In this document: in pieces, positions 51,750 to 60,511 of the stretch
Position numbering within the stretch: the first letter of the stretch is position 1
How the letters are laid out: every line of letters begins with the position of its first letter
Position numbers and translations under genes: made by a program
Source: Luteirhabdus pelagi
GTDB taxonomy: Bacteria; Bacteroidota; Bacteroidia; Flavobacteriales; Flavobacteriaceae
NCBI RefSeq assembly: GCF_016827595.1
Contig: NZ_JAECMS010000004.1
Span: forward strand, 283,060-347,059
DNA length: 64,000 bases
Direction of reading: 5' to 3'
Notes under the pieces: generated by a model
The model's database searches: none
What the model was told of the DNA's origin: nothing
What the model saw: only the letters and a program-made list of their open reading frames with translations

Positions 51750-52442
51750 ATGTATATTTTAAGTAATTTGCATAAAAAGGTCAGCTTGGAAACACAGAAT
51801 TATATCATAAACGACATCACTCCTTTTTCGATTGAAGCGGAACTTTCTGAAGTTCAAAATGCATTCAACCAATTAACCTATTCTCACATTCCAGTTGTAG
51901 AGAATAATACCTATATCGGCTGTATTTCCGAAACAGACGCCCATTGTTTCGATTCTGATAGACCCATTTCTGAATATCGCTATGCACTAGAAGGCTTCTT
52001 TGTACGTGAAAAAACAAATTGGCTTGATATTTTGGAGGCTTTTGCCCTTCACAACAGCAATATCATGCCCGTTTTAGGTGATGAAAACAACTATTTGGGG
52101 TATTACGAATTGGGCGATATTATGAGCCTTTTCAACAATACGCCTTTTTTAAATGAAGCAGGGGCGATCATAGTGGTTGAAAAAGGAAACAAGGACTATT
52201 CCTTTAGTGAAATAAGTCAGATTGTAGAAAGCAACGACACTCAAATTCTTGGCTTGTTTATTTCCAAAATCGAAGATGAACGAACACAGGTTACCATAAA
52301 GATTGGTCATAGTGGTATGAACGCCATCGTACAAACGTTTCGACGCTATAATTATTCGGTGGTTTCCCAACACGACGAGGATAAATTCCTGAAAGATTTG
52401 AAAGAACGCTCAGATTACCTGAACCGCTATCTAAACATTTAG
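51750..52442 (+). CDS. CBS-domain protein
   Basis: A 230-residue cytosolic protein with a CBS pair (about 20-140: YSHIPVVENNTYIGCISETD and NSNIMPVLGDENNYLGYYELGD) and an ACT-like C-terminal domain with a beta-alpha-beta pattern (IIVVEKGNKDYSFSEISQIV). CBS pairs bind adenosine nucleotides. The start is uncertain: the conserved part begins at about residue 13, where a TTG could also serve. It is 4 bases upstream of nadK, so the two may be functionally linked to nucleotide sensing. Confidence 0.85.
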   Translation: MYILSNLHKKVSLETQNYIINDITPFSIEAELSEVQNAFNQLTYSHIPVVENNTYIGCISETDAHCFDSDRPISEYRYALEGFFVREKTNWLDILEAFALHNSNIMPVLGDENNYLGYYELGDIMSLFNNTPFLNEAGAIIVVEKGNKDYSFSEISQIVESNDTQILGLFISKIEDERTQVTIKIGHSGMNAIVQTFRRYNYSVVSQHDEDKFLKDLKERSDYLNRYLNI

Positions 52443-52446
52443 CACT

Positions 52447-53334
52447 ATGAAGATTGGTATCTACGGACAATTTTACCATGAGAATTCTGAAGTATACGTT
52501 CAGCAAATCTTGAGTGCTCTGCAGGGAAAGGAAATGGAGGTCCATATCGAAAAGAACTTTCTGGACATCATCAACAAGAATGATGAAATAACCAAGAACT
52601 TCTCCAATTTCGACACCTTTACTGAATTAGACGGCAGCTATGACCTTTTCTTCAGTATTGGCGGCGATGGCACAATATTGAAATCGGTTACTTTTGTGAA
52701 GGATTTGGAAATCCCTATCGTGGGTATCAATACGGGTCGACTTGGGTTTTTGGCAACGCTTCAAAAAGAAGAAATTAGAGAAAGTATTCCAAAACTTTTG
52801 AATGGGGAATATTCTATTTCTGAAAGAAGTTTACTCACTATCGAAACCGATCCAGAAAGCGACGAAATCGATCCTACTCTAAATTTTGCATTGAATGAAA
52901 TAGCGGTGAACAGAAAAGACACCACTTCGATGATCAAGGTAGAGACCGATGTTAATGACAACCACCTCACTTCCTATTGGTCGGATGGGCTTATCGTCGC
53001 CACCCCTACTGGATCTACAGGCTACTCATTAAGCTGTGGTGGACCGGTAATTGATCCTAGCGCCAAGAATATTGTGGTAACGCCAATTGCACCCCACAAT
53101 CTGAATGCGCGTCCCTTAGTGCTACCAGACGACTGTCAATTACGGTTGAAGGTTTCAGGCCGCGAACAATCGTTTTTGCTTTCCTTAGATTCCAGAATTG
53201 CAACGATAAAAAACAACACTACTATTTATATTCGACGGGCCGATTTCAACATCAAACTGGTTCAGCTAGCGGATGATAGCTTCATCAAAACACTTCGCAA
53301 AAAATTGCTTTGGGGAGAAGACAAGCGGAACTAA
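52447..53334 (+). CDS. nadK: NAD kinase
   Basis: A 295-residue enzyme that phosphorylates NAD to NADP. The GGDGT motif has D74, NTGRLGFLA lies near 98, and TPTGSTGYSLSCGGP near 180. Length is standard. It follows the CBS-domain gene at a 4-base gap. Confidence 0.97.
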   Translation: MKIGIYGQFYHENSEVYVQQILSALQGKEMEVHIEKNFLDIINKNDEITKNFSNFDTFTELDGSYDLFFSIGGDGTILKSVTFVKDLEIPIVGINTGRLGFLATLQKEEIRESIPKLLNGEYSISERSLLTIETDPESDEIDPTLNFALNEIAVNRKDTTSMIKVETDVNDNHLTSYWSDGLIVATPTGSTGYSLSCGGPVIDPSAKNIVVTPIAPHNLNARPLVLPDDCQLRLKVSGREQSFLLSLDSRIATIKNNTTIYIRRADFNIKLVQLADDSFIKTLRKKLLWGEDKRN

Positions 53335-53409
53335 ACAATAATCTTTCCCTTTTCCTGTTAATCAACACAGAGTAATGGCGTTAAAATTCCGTTACCCCAA
53401 GTTAATTGT

Positions 53410-53417
53410 TATATTTG
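53410..53417 (+). promoter_or_regulatory. Promoter -7 box of the porG-uppS-bamA operon (TATATTTG)
   Basis: TATATTTG matches TAnnTTTG and is 16 bases before the porG-like start codon. It could drive the whole run through murI, or at least to the terminator at 58929. Confidence 0.5.
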
Positions 53418-53433
53418 CAAACTTTTAAGGTAT

Positions 53434-54129
53434 ATGAAGTATCTTGCAACGATTGTATTAGTTGTAATCGGCACATTTTCAGCATTTTCACAAACCTATG
53501 AGGTAGGTGCAATGCTAGGTGGATCGAATTTTATAGGTGATGTGGGACGAACCAACTATATTGCTCCGAACGATTTAGCGTTTGGAGGGATCTTTAAATG
53601 GAATCGGAGTGCCCGCCACTCCTTTCGTGGATCTGTGTTGATTGCGAATATATCTGGCGACGATTCAGAGTCGAACGATGAGCGCCGGCAGCAACGTGGC
53701 TATACCTTTGAAAATACTGTTACCGAAATTTCATTAGGTCTAGAATACACCTTCTGGGAATTTAACATGTATAATGGCAAACCCGCAAGCACACCGTATT
53801 TATATACGGGACTTACCTATAGCTGGTTCGATGCCTTATATTACCCTGGGGAAGGAACCGAAATACAAAGCTATGACGGCGACAGTGCAGTAGCCATCCC
53901 AATGGTCGTCGGATATAAAGCGACGCTTGGAAGACGTTTCGTGGTGGGTTTTGAAATTGGGGCTCGCTACACTTTTTCCGATGCGTTGGATGGCAGTTAC
54001 CCTTCTAAAGGACAACCTAGTACCGAAGCGTTTCGATTCGGTAACACCAACAGCGATGACTGGTATGTTTTTACGGGTATTACCTTTACCGTAACATTCG
54101 GACGAAAACCGTGTTATTGTAATTTTTAA
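53434..54129 (+). CDS. porG: PorG-like T9SS outer-membrane protein (DUF6089)
   Basis: A 231-residue protein with signal peptide (about 1-19, ending FSAFSQ) and an eight-strand barrel pattern, ending GRKPCYCNF. In Porphyromonas gingivalis PorG is an outer-membrane part of the type IX secretion machine that contacts the PorKN ring; the DUF6089 family and the location next to uppS and bamA agree. The C-terminal CYC would face the periplasm and could be the disulfide partner. Family call good; T9SS role inferred by homology. Confidence 0.8.
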   Translation: MKYLATIVLVVIGTFSAFSQTYEVGAMLGGSNFIGDVGRTNYIAPNDLAFGGIFKWNRSARHSFRGSVLIANISGDDSESNDERRQQRGYTFENTVTEISLGLEYTFWEFNMYNGKPASTPYLYTGLTYSWFDALYYPGEGTEIQSYDGDSAVAIPMVVGYKATLGRRFVVGFEIGARYTFSDALDGSYPSKGQPSTEAFRFGNTNSDDWYVFTGITFTVTFGRKPCYCNF

Positions 54130-54132
54130 GAT

Positions 54133-54873
54133 ATGAGTTTTAAAGACCAAATTGATCCTAAAAAGCTACCCCAGCACCTTGCGGTGATTATGGATGGTAA
54201 TGGTCGTTGGGCAAAGCAACAGGGGAAATTCAGGACATTTGGTCATGAGAAAGGGACAAAAGCTGTTCGTGAAATCACCGAAGCATGTGCCGAAATAAAT
54301 ATTCCATACCTCACTTTATACGCATTTTCCACGGAAAATTGGAACAGACCTAGATTGGAAGTGGAACTATTGATGAAATTACTCGTCTCTTCCTTGAAGA
54401 AGGAGATAAAAACCCTTCAGGATAACAATATAAAATTGAATGCTATCGGAAATCTTGAGGCTTTGCCAAAAAAGGCACAGAGAGAGCTAGAAGAGGTTAT
54501 CGACAAAACAAAAGAGAACAATAGGATGATGCTCACCTTGGCTTTGAGTTATGGATCTAGGGAGGAAATCACAAAAACCATCCAAGAGATTAGCCATAAA
54601 GTGAAAAATAACCTAATTTCGCCCGGCGATATAGATGAGGAGATTATTCAAAAACATCTATATACCCAAAATTTACCGGATGTGGATTTATTGATTCGTA
54701 CTAGTGGCGAACAGCGTATTAGTAATTTCCTATTGTGGCAAATCGCATATGCCGAATTGTATTTCACCGATATTCTTTGGCCAGATTATACCAAGAACCA
54801 TCTTTTTGAAGCAATCGTAAATTATCAAAACAGAGAAAGAAGATTTGGAAAGACCAGTGAACAACTATCGTAG
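54133..54873 (+). CDS. uppS: Undecaprenyl diphosphate synthase (isoprenyl transferase)
   Basis: A 246-residue cis-prenyltransferase that makes the C55 carrier lipid for peptidoglycan and O-antigen. Catalytic D21 is in MDGNGRWAKQQ; further motifs are AFSTENWNRP and RTSGEQRISNFLLWQ. It starts 3 bases after porG and its end overlaps bamA. Confidence 0.97.
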   Translation: MSFKDQIDPKKLPQHLAVIMDGNGRWAKQQGKFRTFGHEKGTKAVREITEACAEINIPYLTLYAFSTENWNRPRLEVELLMKLLVSSLKKEIKTLQDNNIKLNAIGNLEALPKKAQRELEEVIDKTKENNRMMLTLALSYGSREEITKTIQEISHKVKNNLISPGDIDEEIIQKHLYTQNLPDVDLLIRTSGEQRISNFLLWQIAYAELYFTDILWPDYTKNHLFEAIVNYQNRERRFGKTSEQLS

Positions 54874-57454
54874 ACAGAAAAAAAATTTGCGTAGCTATAT
54901 AGTTCTATTCAGTATTACAATATGTGCAATACTATCCTCCTTTAATCTACAAGCCCAGCAACGGGAATTAGATAGTGGTAAGCGCTATACCATTAATAGT
55001 ATAACGGTAACCGGGGCTCAAAGCTTTAACGAAAATACCGTTATTGCCTTTACAGGATTGAAAGAGGGCGATCGCATTTTTATTCCAGGGGAAAAACTTA
55101 GTGCTGTTACAAAGAAATTGTGGGAACAAAATCTGTTTAGTGATATCGCTTTTTACGTTACGAATATCGATGGCGATAATGTCGATCTAGAACTTTATAT
55201 ACAGGAACTACCGAAACTAAATGAAGTTACCATTGAAGGGATAAAAAAACGTAAGAAAAAAGAAGTTTTGGAAGATAACAATTTGAGGGCCGGTGTGAAA
55301 ATCACAAAAAACCTTCTTACCACCACCAAAAACTATTTACGTAATAAGTATCGCGACCAAGGATACCTTAACACTAAAGTTGCTATCAGCACCACTCCTA
55401 GTGTGGACTCTACTGGCACAGAAATAGGAAAGAATATGGTAATCCGTGTGAACAAAGGTGAACGGGTTAAGATTTCTGATATTGAGTTTATTGGAAACGA
55501 AAAGCTTTCAGATGGAAAGTTGAAACGTACGATGAAGAATACCAAAGAAAAATTCATCTTTCGAATCTTTAAGCGATCAAAATATACCGAATCTGGTTTT
55601 GAGGAAGATAAAGCCTCTATTATCACTAAATATAAAGAAAATGGCTATCGTGATGCCCGAATTACCAACGATACATTAATCCAGGTTGATGAAAAGAAAG
55701 TAGCCTTAACACTGAATGTGGAAGAAGGCGACAAGTATTATTTTGGGGATATCCGCTTTATTGGAAATAGCGTGTATACCGACCAACAATTAAGACAGGT
55801 GTTGGGTATTCGAAAGGGAGAAACATATAACGGAACTTTATTAGAAGAACGCATAGCCGATGCCAGTGATCCTGAAGCAAATGACCTTACTAATTTATAC
55901 CAAAACAACGGATACCTGTTCTCTAATATAAACCCCGTTGAAGTTGCCGTTCGTAATGATACTATCGATTTTGAAATTCGTATTCGCGAAGGTAAATTAG
56001 CATACTTCGACCATGTTACTGTAGTAGGAAACGATAAAACGAACGATCACGTAATCTACCGTGAACTAAGAACTCGACCAGGACAGAAATACAGCAAAAG
56101 AAATGTTGTACGTACCATCCGTGAATTAGGTCAGTTAGGCTTTTTCGATGCAGAACAATTGACACCTAATTTCAAGTCTGTAGATCCGAACCGAGGTACT
56201 GTCGATTTAGAATACGAAGTAGTAGAAAAAGGATCTAGCCAAATTGAGTTACAAGGTGGTTACGGAGGTGGTGGTTTTGTAGGAACCCTAGGACTTTCCT
56301 TTAATAACTTTTCCCTACGCAATATCTTCAATAAAGATGCTTATAAACCTTTACCGATGGGCGATGGGCAGACATTAGCACTTAGGGCCCAGGCAAGTAG
56401 TTTCTACCAAACCTATAGCTTATCATTAACAGAACCATGGCTAGGAGGAAAGAAGCCAGTTCAGCTAAGCACCTCTTTCTCACATACGGTTCAATATTTA
56501 TACAACTTCAGAACGAGAGATGTTGACCGCGATCGCCGCTTCTTGATTACTGGAGGCTCTGTAGGATTGGCTAAAAGACTTCAATGGCCGGATGACTATT
56601 TTCAATTGTCTCAGGCAATTAGTTTTCAACATTATAATTTAAAGAATTATAATACGCAATTGTTCACCTTCGGGGATGGATATTCCAACAACCTCGCCTA
56701 TACAATTGGCCTTTCTCGTAACAACACTGCTACAAATCCAATTTATCCAATTACAGGGTCGGAATTTTCCGTTTCGGCAAAACTCACTCTACCCTACTCT
56801 GCTTTTAACGGTGTAGACTATAAAGCATTGGCAGATGAGAGGGAAGAATTATTAGACGTGCCTCAAACAGATCCAACCTACAGGGAAGCGAGAAGCCGTA
56901 TTGCAGATATAGATCAAGAACGATTTAAATGGCTTGAGTACTACAAAATTAAATTTAAGGGAACGTGGTATACCAATATTATCGACAAATTAGTGCTTCG
57001 AAGTCAAACAGAATTTGGGTTCTTAGGAGCCTATAACAATGAACGCGGCATCCCTCCTTTCGAACGTTTCTTTGTGGGGGGAGATGGATTAGGAGCCTTT
57101 AGTTTGGATGGACGTGAGGTAATTCAGTTACGTGGCTACCCAAATCAATCGCTATCTGATAACGATGGAAATACCATTTTCAATAAATTTTCATTTGAAT
57201 TACGATACCCCGTTACATTGAAACAGTTGGCCTCTATTTATGTACTGTCGTTTGCTGAAGCCGGAGCAGCCTTTAATGGTTTCCGAGAATTCAATCCTTT
57301 TGAATTAAAGCGTTCTGCTGGCGTAGGATTACGTATATTTATGCCAGCCTTCGGTTTGTTGGGTATCGATTTCGGTTATGGATTCGACCCAATATTGGGC
57401 GATATACAACCTAGTGGGTGGCAAACACACTTTATCATTGGGCAACAATTTTAA
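54857..57454 (+). CDS. bamA: BamA outer-membrane assembly factor
   Basis: A protein of 865 residues from the GTG at 54857; a TTG four codons earlier (54845) is an alternative and no ATG is available. After a long basic N-region and signal helix ending NLQAQ there are five POTRA repeats (about 30-420) and a 16-strand barrel with the conserved FFVGGDGLGAFSLDG (lid loop VRGF-like LRGYP follows) and FIIGQQF at the end. BamA inserts barrel proteins in the outer membrane. Its start lies within uppS, so translation may be coupled. Confidence 0.95.
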   Translation: MNNYRRQKKNLRSYIVLFSITICAILSSFNLQAQQRELDSGKRYTINSITVTGAQSFNENTVIAFTGLKEGDRIFIPGEKLSAVTKKLWEQNLFSDIAFYVTNIDGDNVDLELYIQELPKLNEVTIEGIKKRKKKEVLEDNNLRAGVKITKNLLTTTKNYLRNKYRDQGYLNTKVAISTTPSVDSTGTEIGKNMVIRVNKGERVKISDIEFIGNEKLSDGKLKRTMKNTKEKFIFRIFKRSKYTESGFEEDKASIITKYKENGYRDARITNDTLIQVDEKKVALTLNVEEGDKYYFGDIRFIGNSVYTDQQLRQVLGIRKGETYNGTLLEERIADASDPEANDLTNLYQNNGYLFSNINPVEVAVRNDTIDFEIRIREGKLAYFDHVTVVGNDKTNDHVIYRELRTRPGQKYSKRNVVRTIRELGQLGFFDAEQLTPNFKSVDPNRGTVDLEYEVVEKGSSQIELQGGYGGGGFVGTLGLSFNNFSLRNIFNKDAYKPLPMGDGQTLALRAQASSFYQTYSLSLTEPWLGGKKPVQLSTSFSHTVQYLYNFRTRDVDRDRRFLITGGSVGLAKRLQWPDDYFQLSQAISFQHYNLKNYNTQLFTFGDGYSNNLAYTIGLSRNNTATNPIYPITGSEFSVSAKLTLPYSAFNGVDYKALADEREELLDVPQTDPTYREARSRIADIDQERFKWLEYYKIKFKGTWYTNIIDKLVLRSQTEFGFLGAYNNERGIPPFERFFVGGDGLGAFSLDGREVIQLRGYPNQSLSDNDGNTIFNKFSFELRYPVTLKQLASIYVLSFAEAGAAFNGFREFNPFELKRSAGVGLRIFMPAFGLLGIDFGYGFDPILGDIQPSGWQTHFIIGQQF

Positions 57455-57488
57455 ACTTGGCACGATATTTTCTTAAACAACCTCGACT

Positions 57489-58340
57489 ATGAAAATTAAA
57501 CAACTTATTTTCCTTGCATTGTTTCTCGTTGGAGGCGTACTCTCTTCTGAAGCACAACGTGGGGTTCGTATTGGCTACATAGATATGGAGTATATTTTGG
57601 AGAATGTTCCAGAATATCAAGAAGCCTCTACGCAACTTGATGGAAAAGTACAGCGCTGGAAACGCGATATAGAAAAGAAAAATAATGAAATCGAACAAAT
57701 GCGTCAAAATCTTAGTAAGGAACGCGTTTTGTTGACCAATGAGCTTATCGAAGAACGTGAGGAAGAAATAAGTATTCTTGAAGATGAATTAATGCAATAC
57801 CAACAAGATCGGTTTGGTCCTAACGGCGATTTGATGATTCAACGTAGACAGTTGGTTCAGCCGATTCAAGATCAAGTATTTAATATTGTACAGGAGATTG
57901 CTGAAAATAAAAAATATGATTTTATTTTCGATAAATCTTCTGAAGTAACCATGCTATTTGCGGCAGAGCGGCATGATATTAGCGATATAGTGTTGCGAAG
58001 CATCAACCGCGCAGCCAAACGTGAAGAAGCACTTAACAAGCGAGAACAACGCCAAATCGAACAACGCGAAGAGCTCTCCATGGAGGAAGAGGAAGCCGTA
58101 ACCGAACGCGAGCAGGCAATACAGGACAAAAAGGACGAACGCGAGCAATTGATGGAAGAACGACGGAGACAACGAGATTCCATTCGCGCCGCCCGTCAAG
58201 CTGAATTTGAAGCGCGCAGACAACGCTTGTTAGAAGAGCGTGAAAGAAGACGCGATTCTATCAAAGCCGCTCGTCAAAATAGAAATGAACAAGGCACCGA
58301 AGAAAACGAAGGTGAAGGCGAAGAAAGCGGAGGAAAATAA
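57489..58340 (+). CDS. OmpH/Skp-family periplasmic chaperone with long charged tail
   Basis: A 283-residue protein with signal peptide (about 1-23, ending SSEAQ). Residues 25-175 are a Skp-like unit (RIGYIDMEYILENVPEYQEA, then helical arms). The last 105 residues are unusual: a long Arg/Glu coiled coil with a repeated RDSI(R/K)AARQ block (twice, about 226-260) and a Glu/Gly end. Skp escorts barrel proteins from the Sec translocon to BamA, whose gene is immediately upstream. The tail is absent from the next gene's product. Confidence 0.92.
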   Translation: MKIKQLIFLALFLVGGVLSSEAQRGVRIGYIDMEYILENVPEYQEASTQLDGKVQRWKRDIEKKNNEIEQMRQNLSKERVLLTNELIEEREEEISILEDELMQYQQDRFGPNGDLMIQRRQLVQPIQDQVFNIVQEIAENKKYDFIFDKSSEVTMLFAAERHDISDIVLRSINRAAKREEALNKREQRQIEQREELSMEEEEAVTEREQAIQDKKDEREQLMEERRRQRDSIRAARQAEFEARRQRLLEERERRRDSIKAARQNRNEQGTEENEGEGEESGGK

Positions 58341-58391
58341 TCAACGAAAACTTTTACATATAACACTTAATTTTTTAAAAACCACTTACAA

Positions 58392-58904
58392 ATGAAAAAG
58401 TTGAAATTAGCCATATTGGCGATTGGGATGTTTGCAGCAACCACTGGTTTTGTAAATGCTCAAGAATCTGATATTGCACATATCGATACCCAGAAATTGG
58501 TTGAGGCAATGCCGGAAATGAAAGCAGCTCAAAGCGAGCTCGAGAAAATTCAGAAGACCTACGACACCGAGATCAAAACGATGATGAAGGAGTTGGAAAC
58601 CAAAATGCGTCAGTACGATGGCGAGGCTTCTACAAAAACCGATGAAGAAAACGCAAAACGAGTTGAAGAGGTTCAAGGCATGCAAAATAATATTCAAGCC
58701 TATCGTCAACAGGCCATGCAGGATCTTCAGAAAAAGGAAGTAGACATTCTAAAACCTATTCTTGAAAAAGCACGTAATGCTATTCAAAAAGTAGCTCGTG
58801 CACAAGGGTATGAATACGTGATGGATTCCACTACAGGTAGCGGTGTTATCCTTGCCGACGGAAAAGACCTAATGGCAGACGTAAAAACGGAATTGGGTAT
58901 TTAA
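58392..58904 (+). CDS. OmpH/Skp-family periplasmic chaperone
   Basis: A 170-residue protein of usual Skp length with a signal peptide (about 1-23, ending FVNAQ), the DIAHIDTQKLVEAMPEMKAA segment, two long helical arms, and the C-terminal YEYVMDSTTGSGVILADGKD. It is a tandem partner of the preceding longer homologue, an arrangement common in Bacteroidota. Both probably serve BamA. Confidence 0.95.
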   Translation: MKKLKLAILAIGMFAATTGFVNAQESDIAHIDTQKLVEAMPEMKAAQSELEKIQKTYDTEIKTMMKELETKMRQYDGEASTKTDEENAKRVEEVQGMQNNIQAYRQQAMQDLQKKEVDILKPILEKARNAIQKVARAQGYEYVMDSTTGSGVILADGKDLMADVKTELGI

Positions 58905-58928
58905 TCCATTCCCAAATAAAGTAATTCA

Positions 58929-58960
58929 AAAACTGTCCTATCACCTAGGGCAGTTTTTTT
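58929..58960 (+). terminator. Terminator of the porG-uppS-bamA-ompH unit
   Basis: AAACTGTCCTA and TAGGGCAGTTT form a near-perfect stem with loop TCACC, followed by T-run. It lies 24 bases after the second OmpH gene and just before murI. Confidence 0.85.
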
Positions 58961-58973
58961 ATTTTTATACTTT

Positions 58974-59762
58974 ATGAATACTACCAATCCTATCGGCCTT
59001 TTTGATTCTGGTGTAGGCGGCACCTCCATTTGGAAGGAAATCAATGCTTTGCTGCCAAATGAGAATACGCTATATCTAGCCGATAGTAAAAATGCACCTT
59101 ACGGATCTAAATCAGCAGAAGAAATAATCAAGCTAAGTCGTAAGAATACTGAAAAATTGCTGGAAGAAAACTGTAAAATCATAGTGGTTGCCTGCAACAC
59201 TGCCACAACGAATGCTATTGAAATCCTGCGGCAACAATACTCGGTTCCATTTATTGGGATTGAACCCGCTATTAAGCCAGCCGCCCTTCTCACAGAAACT
59301 AAAAGCATTGGCATTTTGGCCACTAAGGGAACACTAAGCAGTGCATTATTTCATAAGACAGCAGAAACCTTCACCAAGGATATTTCAATCGTTGAAATTG
59401 TGGGCGAAGGATTGGTCCCCCTTATTGAAAAAGGAAAATGGGAATCACATGAAACCAAGGTATTATTGCAACAATATCTAACGCCAATGTTAGATGCGAA
59501 TATCGATCATTTGGTATTGGGTTGCAGTCACTATCCCTATCTTATCCCTACTTTGAAAAAATTATTGCCCAGTCACATCAAAATAATCGATTCTGGCGAA
59601 GCAGTTGCCCGACAAACCAAAACCGTACTGAAAGCACATGGGCTGTTAAACAATACCACACAAAATCCAAGGCTTCAATTTTTCACAAATGGAAATATAA
59701 CTGTAATGGAAAAGTTACTTCCTTCCCTTAAAGCCATCGAAATTTCTGAAATGGACTTTTAA
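58974..59762 (+). CDS. murI: Glutamate racemase
   Basis: A 262-residue cofactor-independent racemase that supplies D-glutamate for peptidoglycan. It has D11 in FDSGVGGTSI, first catalytic C74 in ACNTATT and second catalytic C184 in GCSHYP. Its 3' end overlaps the convergent LytTR gene by 4 bases. The start follows a terminator by 14 bases, so murI may rely on read-through or a promoter within the previous gene. Confidence 0.97.
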   Translation: MNTTNPIGLFDSGVGGTSIWKEINALLPNENTLYLADSKNAPYGSKSAEEIIKLSRKNTEKLLEENCKIIVVACNTATTNAIEILRQQYSVPFIGIEPAIKPAALLTETKSIGILATKGTLSSALFHKTAETFTKDISIVEIVGEGLVPLIEKGKWESHETKVLLQQYLTPMLDANIDHLVLGCSHYPYLIPTLKKLLPSHIKIIDSGEAVARQTKTVLKAHGLLNNTTQNPRLQFFTNGNITVMEKLLPSLKAIEISEMDF

Positions 59763-60490
59763 TCAAAAAAGGCGAGAAACTCTTTTTTCCGGGATGGACT
59801 TACCATCACTTCCTTTCCGTTGGAGAGAACGACACTGCCCCCTTTCCCCTTTCGATATTCTACCACGGCATTTACGTTCACCAAATACGATTTATGCACT
59901 CGGGAAAATCCGAATTCAGTAAGCATATCTTCAAAATATTTTAAGGTTTTGCTCACTAATTTTTTCCCTTTTGAAAGATAAATCTGTGTATAGTTGTCAT
60001 CTGCCTGACAGTAGATAATATCGGCTACTTCTAACACTTCAAAGCCGTTCTGCACCGGGATGGTAATCTTGCCCGACACCGAAGTGCTTTTAGGCTGTAG
60101 TACTTGCTGCTGTAGCTGTTGCTCTTTCTTCTTCACATAGGTTACATAATCTACTGCTTCAATGAGCTTGTCGATCGAAATAGGCTTCAATAAATAGAAG
60201 GAGGCATGTGCGTTCAGGGCATCGATAGCATAATGGTCGTAAGCGGTTACGAAAACCGTCTCGAACGTTCTTTCACCTACCTTGTCCAAAAGATCGAAGG
60301 CGTTACCATATGGCATTTCTACATCCAAAAATAAAATATCGGGTTGCTCCTTCTTGATTAACACTAAGGCTTCATCGATAGTTCCCGCTTCTGCTTTCAC
60401 ATGTACTGTCGGACAGTATTTTTGTATATAATTTCGAAGAATATCCCGACTGGTTTCTTCATCTTCTACAAGTAATGCTTTCAATTCCAT
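59759..60490 (-). CDS. LytTR-family response regulator
   Basis: A 243-residue two-component regulator. The receiver domain (1-120) has acidic VEDEE near the start, phosphoacceptor D56 in FLDVEMP, and K in YLLKPIS. The LytTR DNA-binding domain (about 140-243) has IPVQNGFEVLEVADIIYCQA and FSRVHKSYLVNVNAV. It lies 21 bases downstream of its kinase gene, an obvious pair. Targets are not visible in the window. Confidence 0.95.
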   Translation of the reverse strand: MELKALLVEDEETSRDILRNYIQKYCPTVHVKAEAGTIDEALVLIKKEQPDILFLDVEMPYGNAFDLLDKVGERTFETVFVTAYDHYAIDALNAHASFYLLKPISIDKLIEAVDYVTYVKKKEQQLQQQVLQPKSTSVSGKITIPVQNGFEVLEVADIIYCQADDNYTQIYLSKGKKLVSKTLKYFEDMLTEFGFSRVHKSYLVNVNAVVEYRKGKGGSVVLSNGKEVMVSPSRKKEFLAFFD

Positions 60491-60511
60491 TCGTATAAAA
60501 TTAATGTAGGC

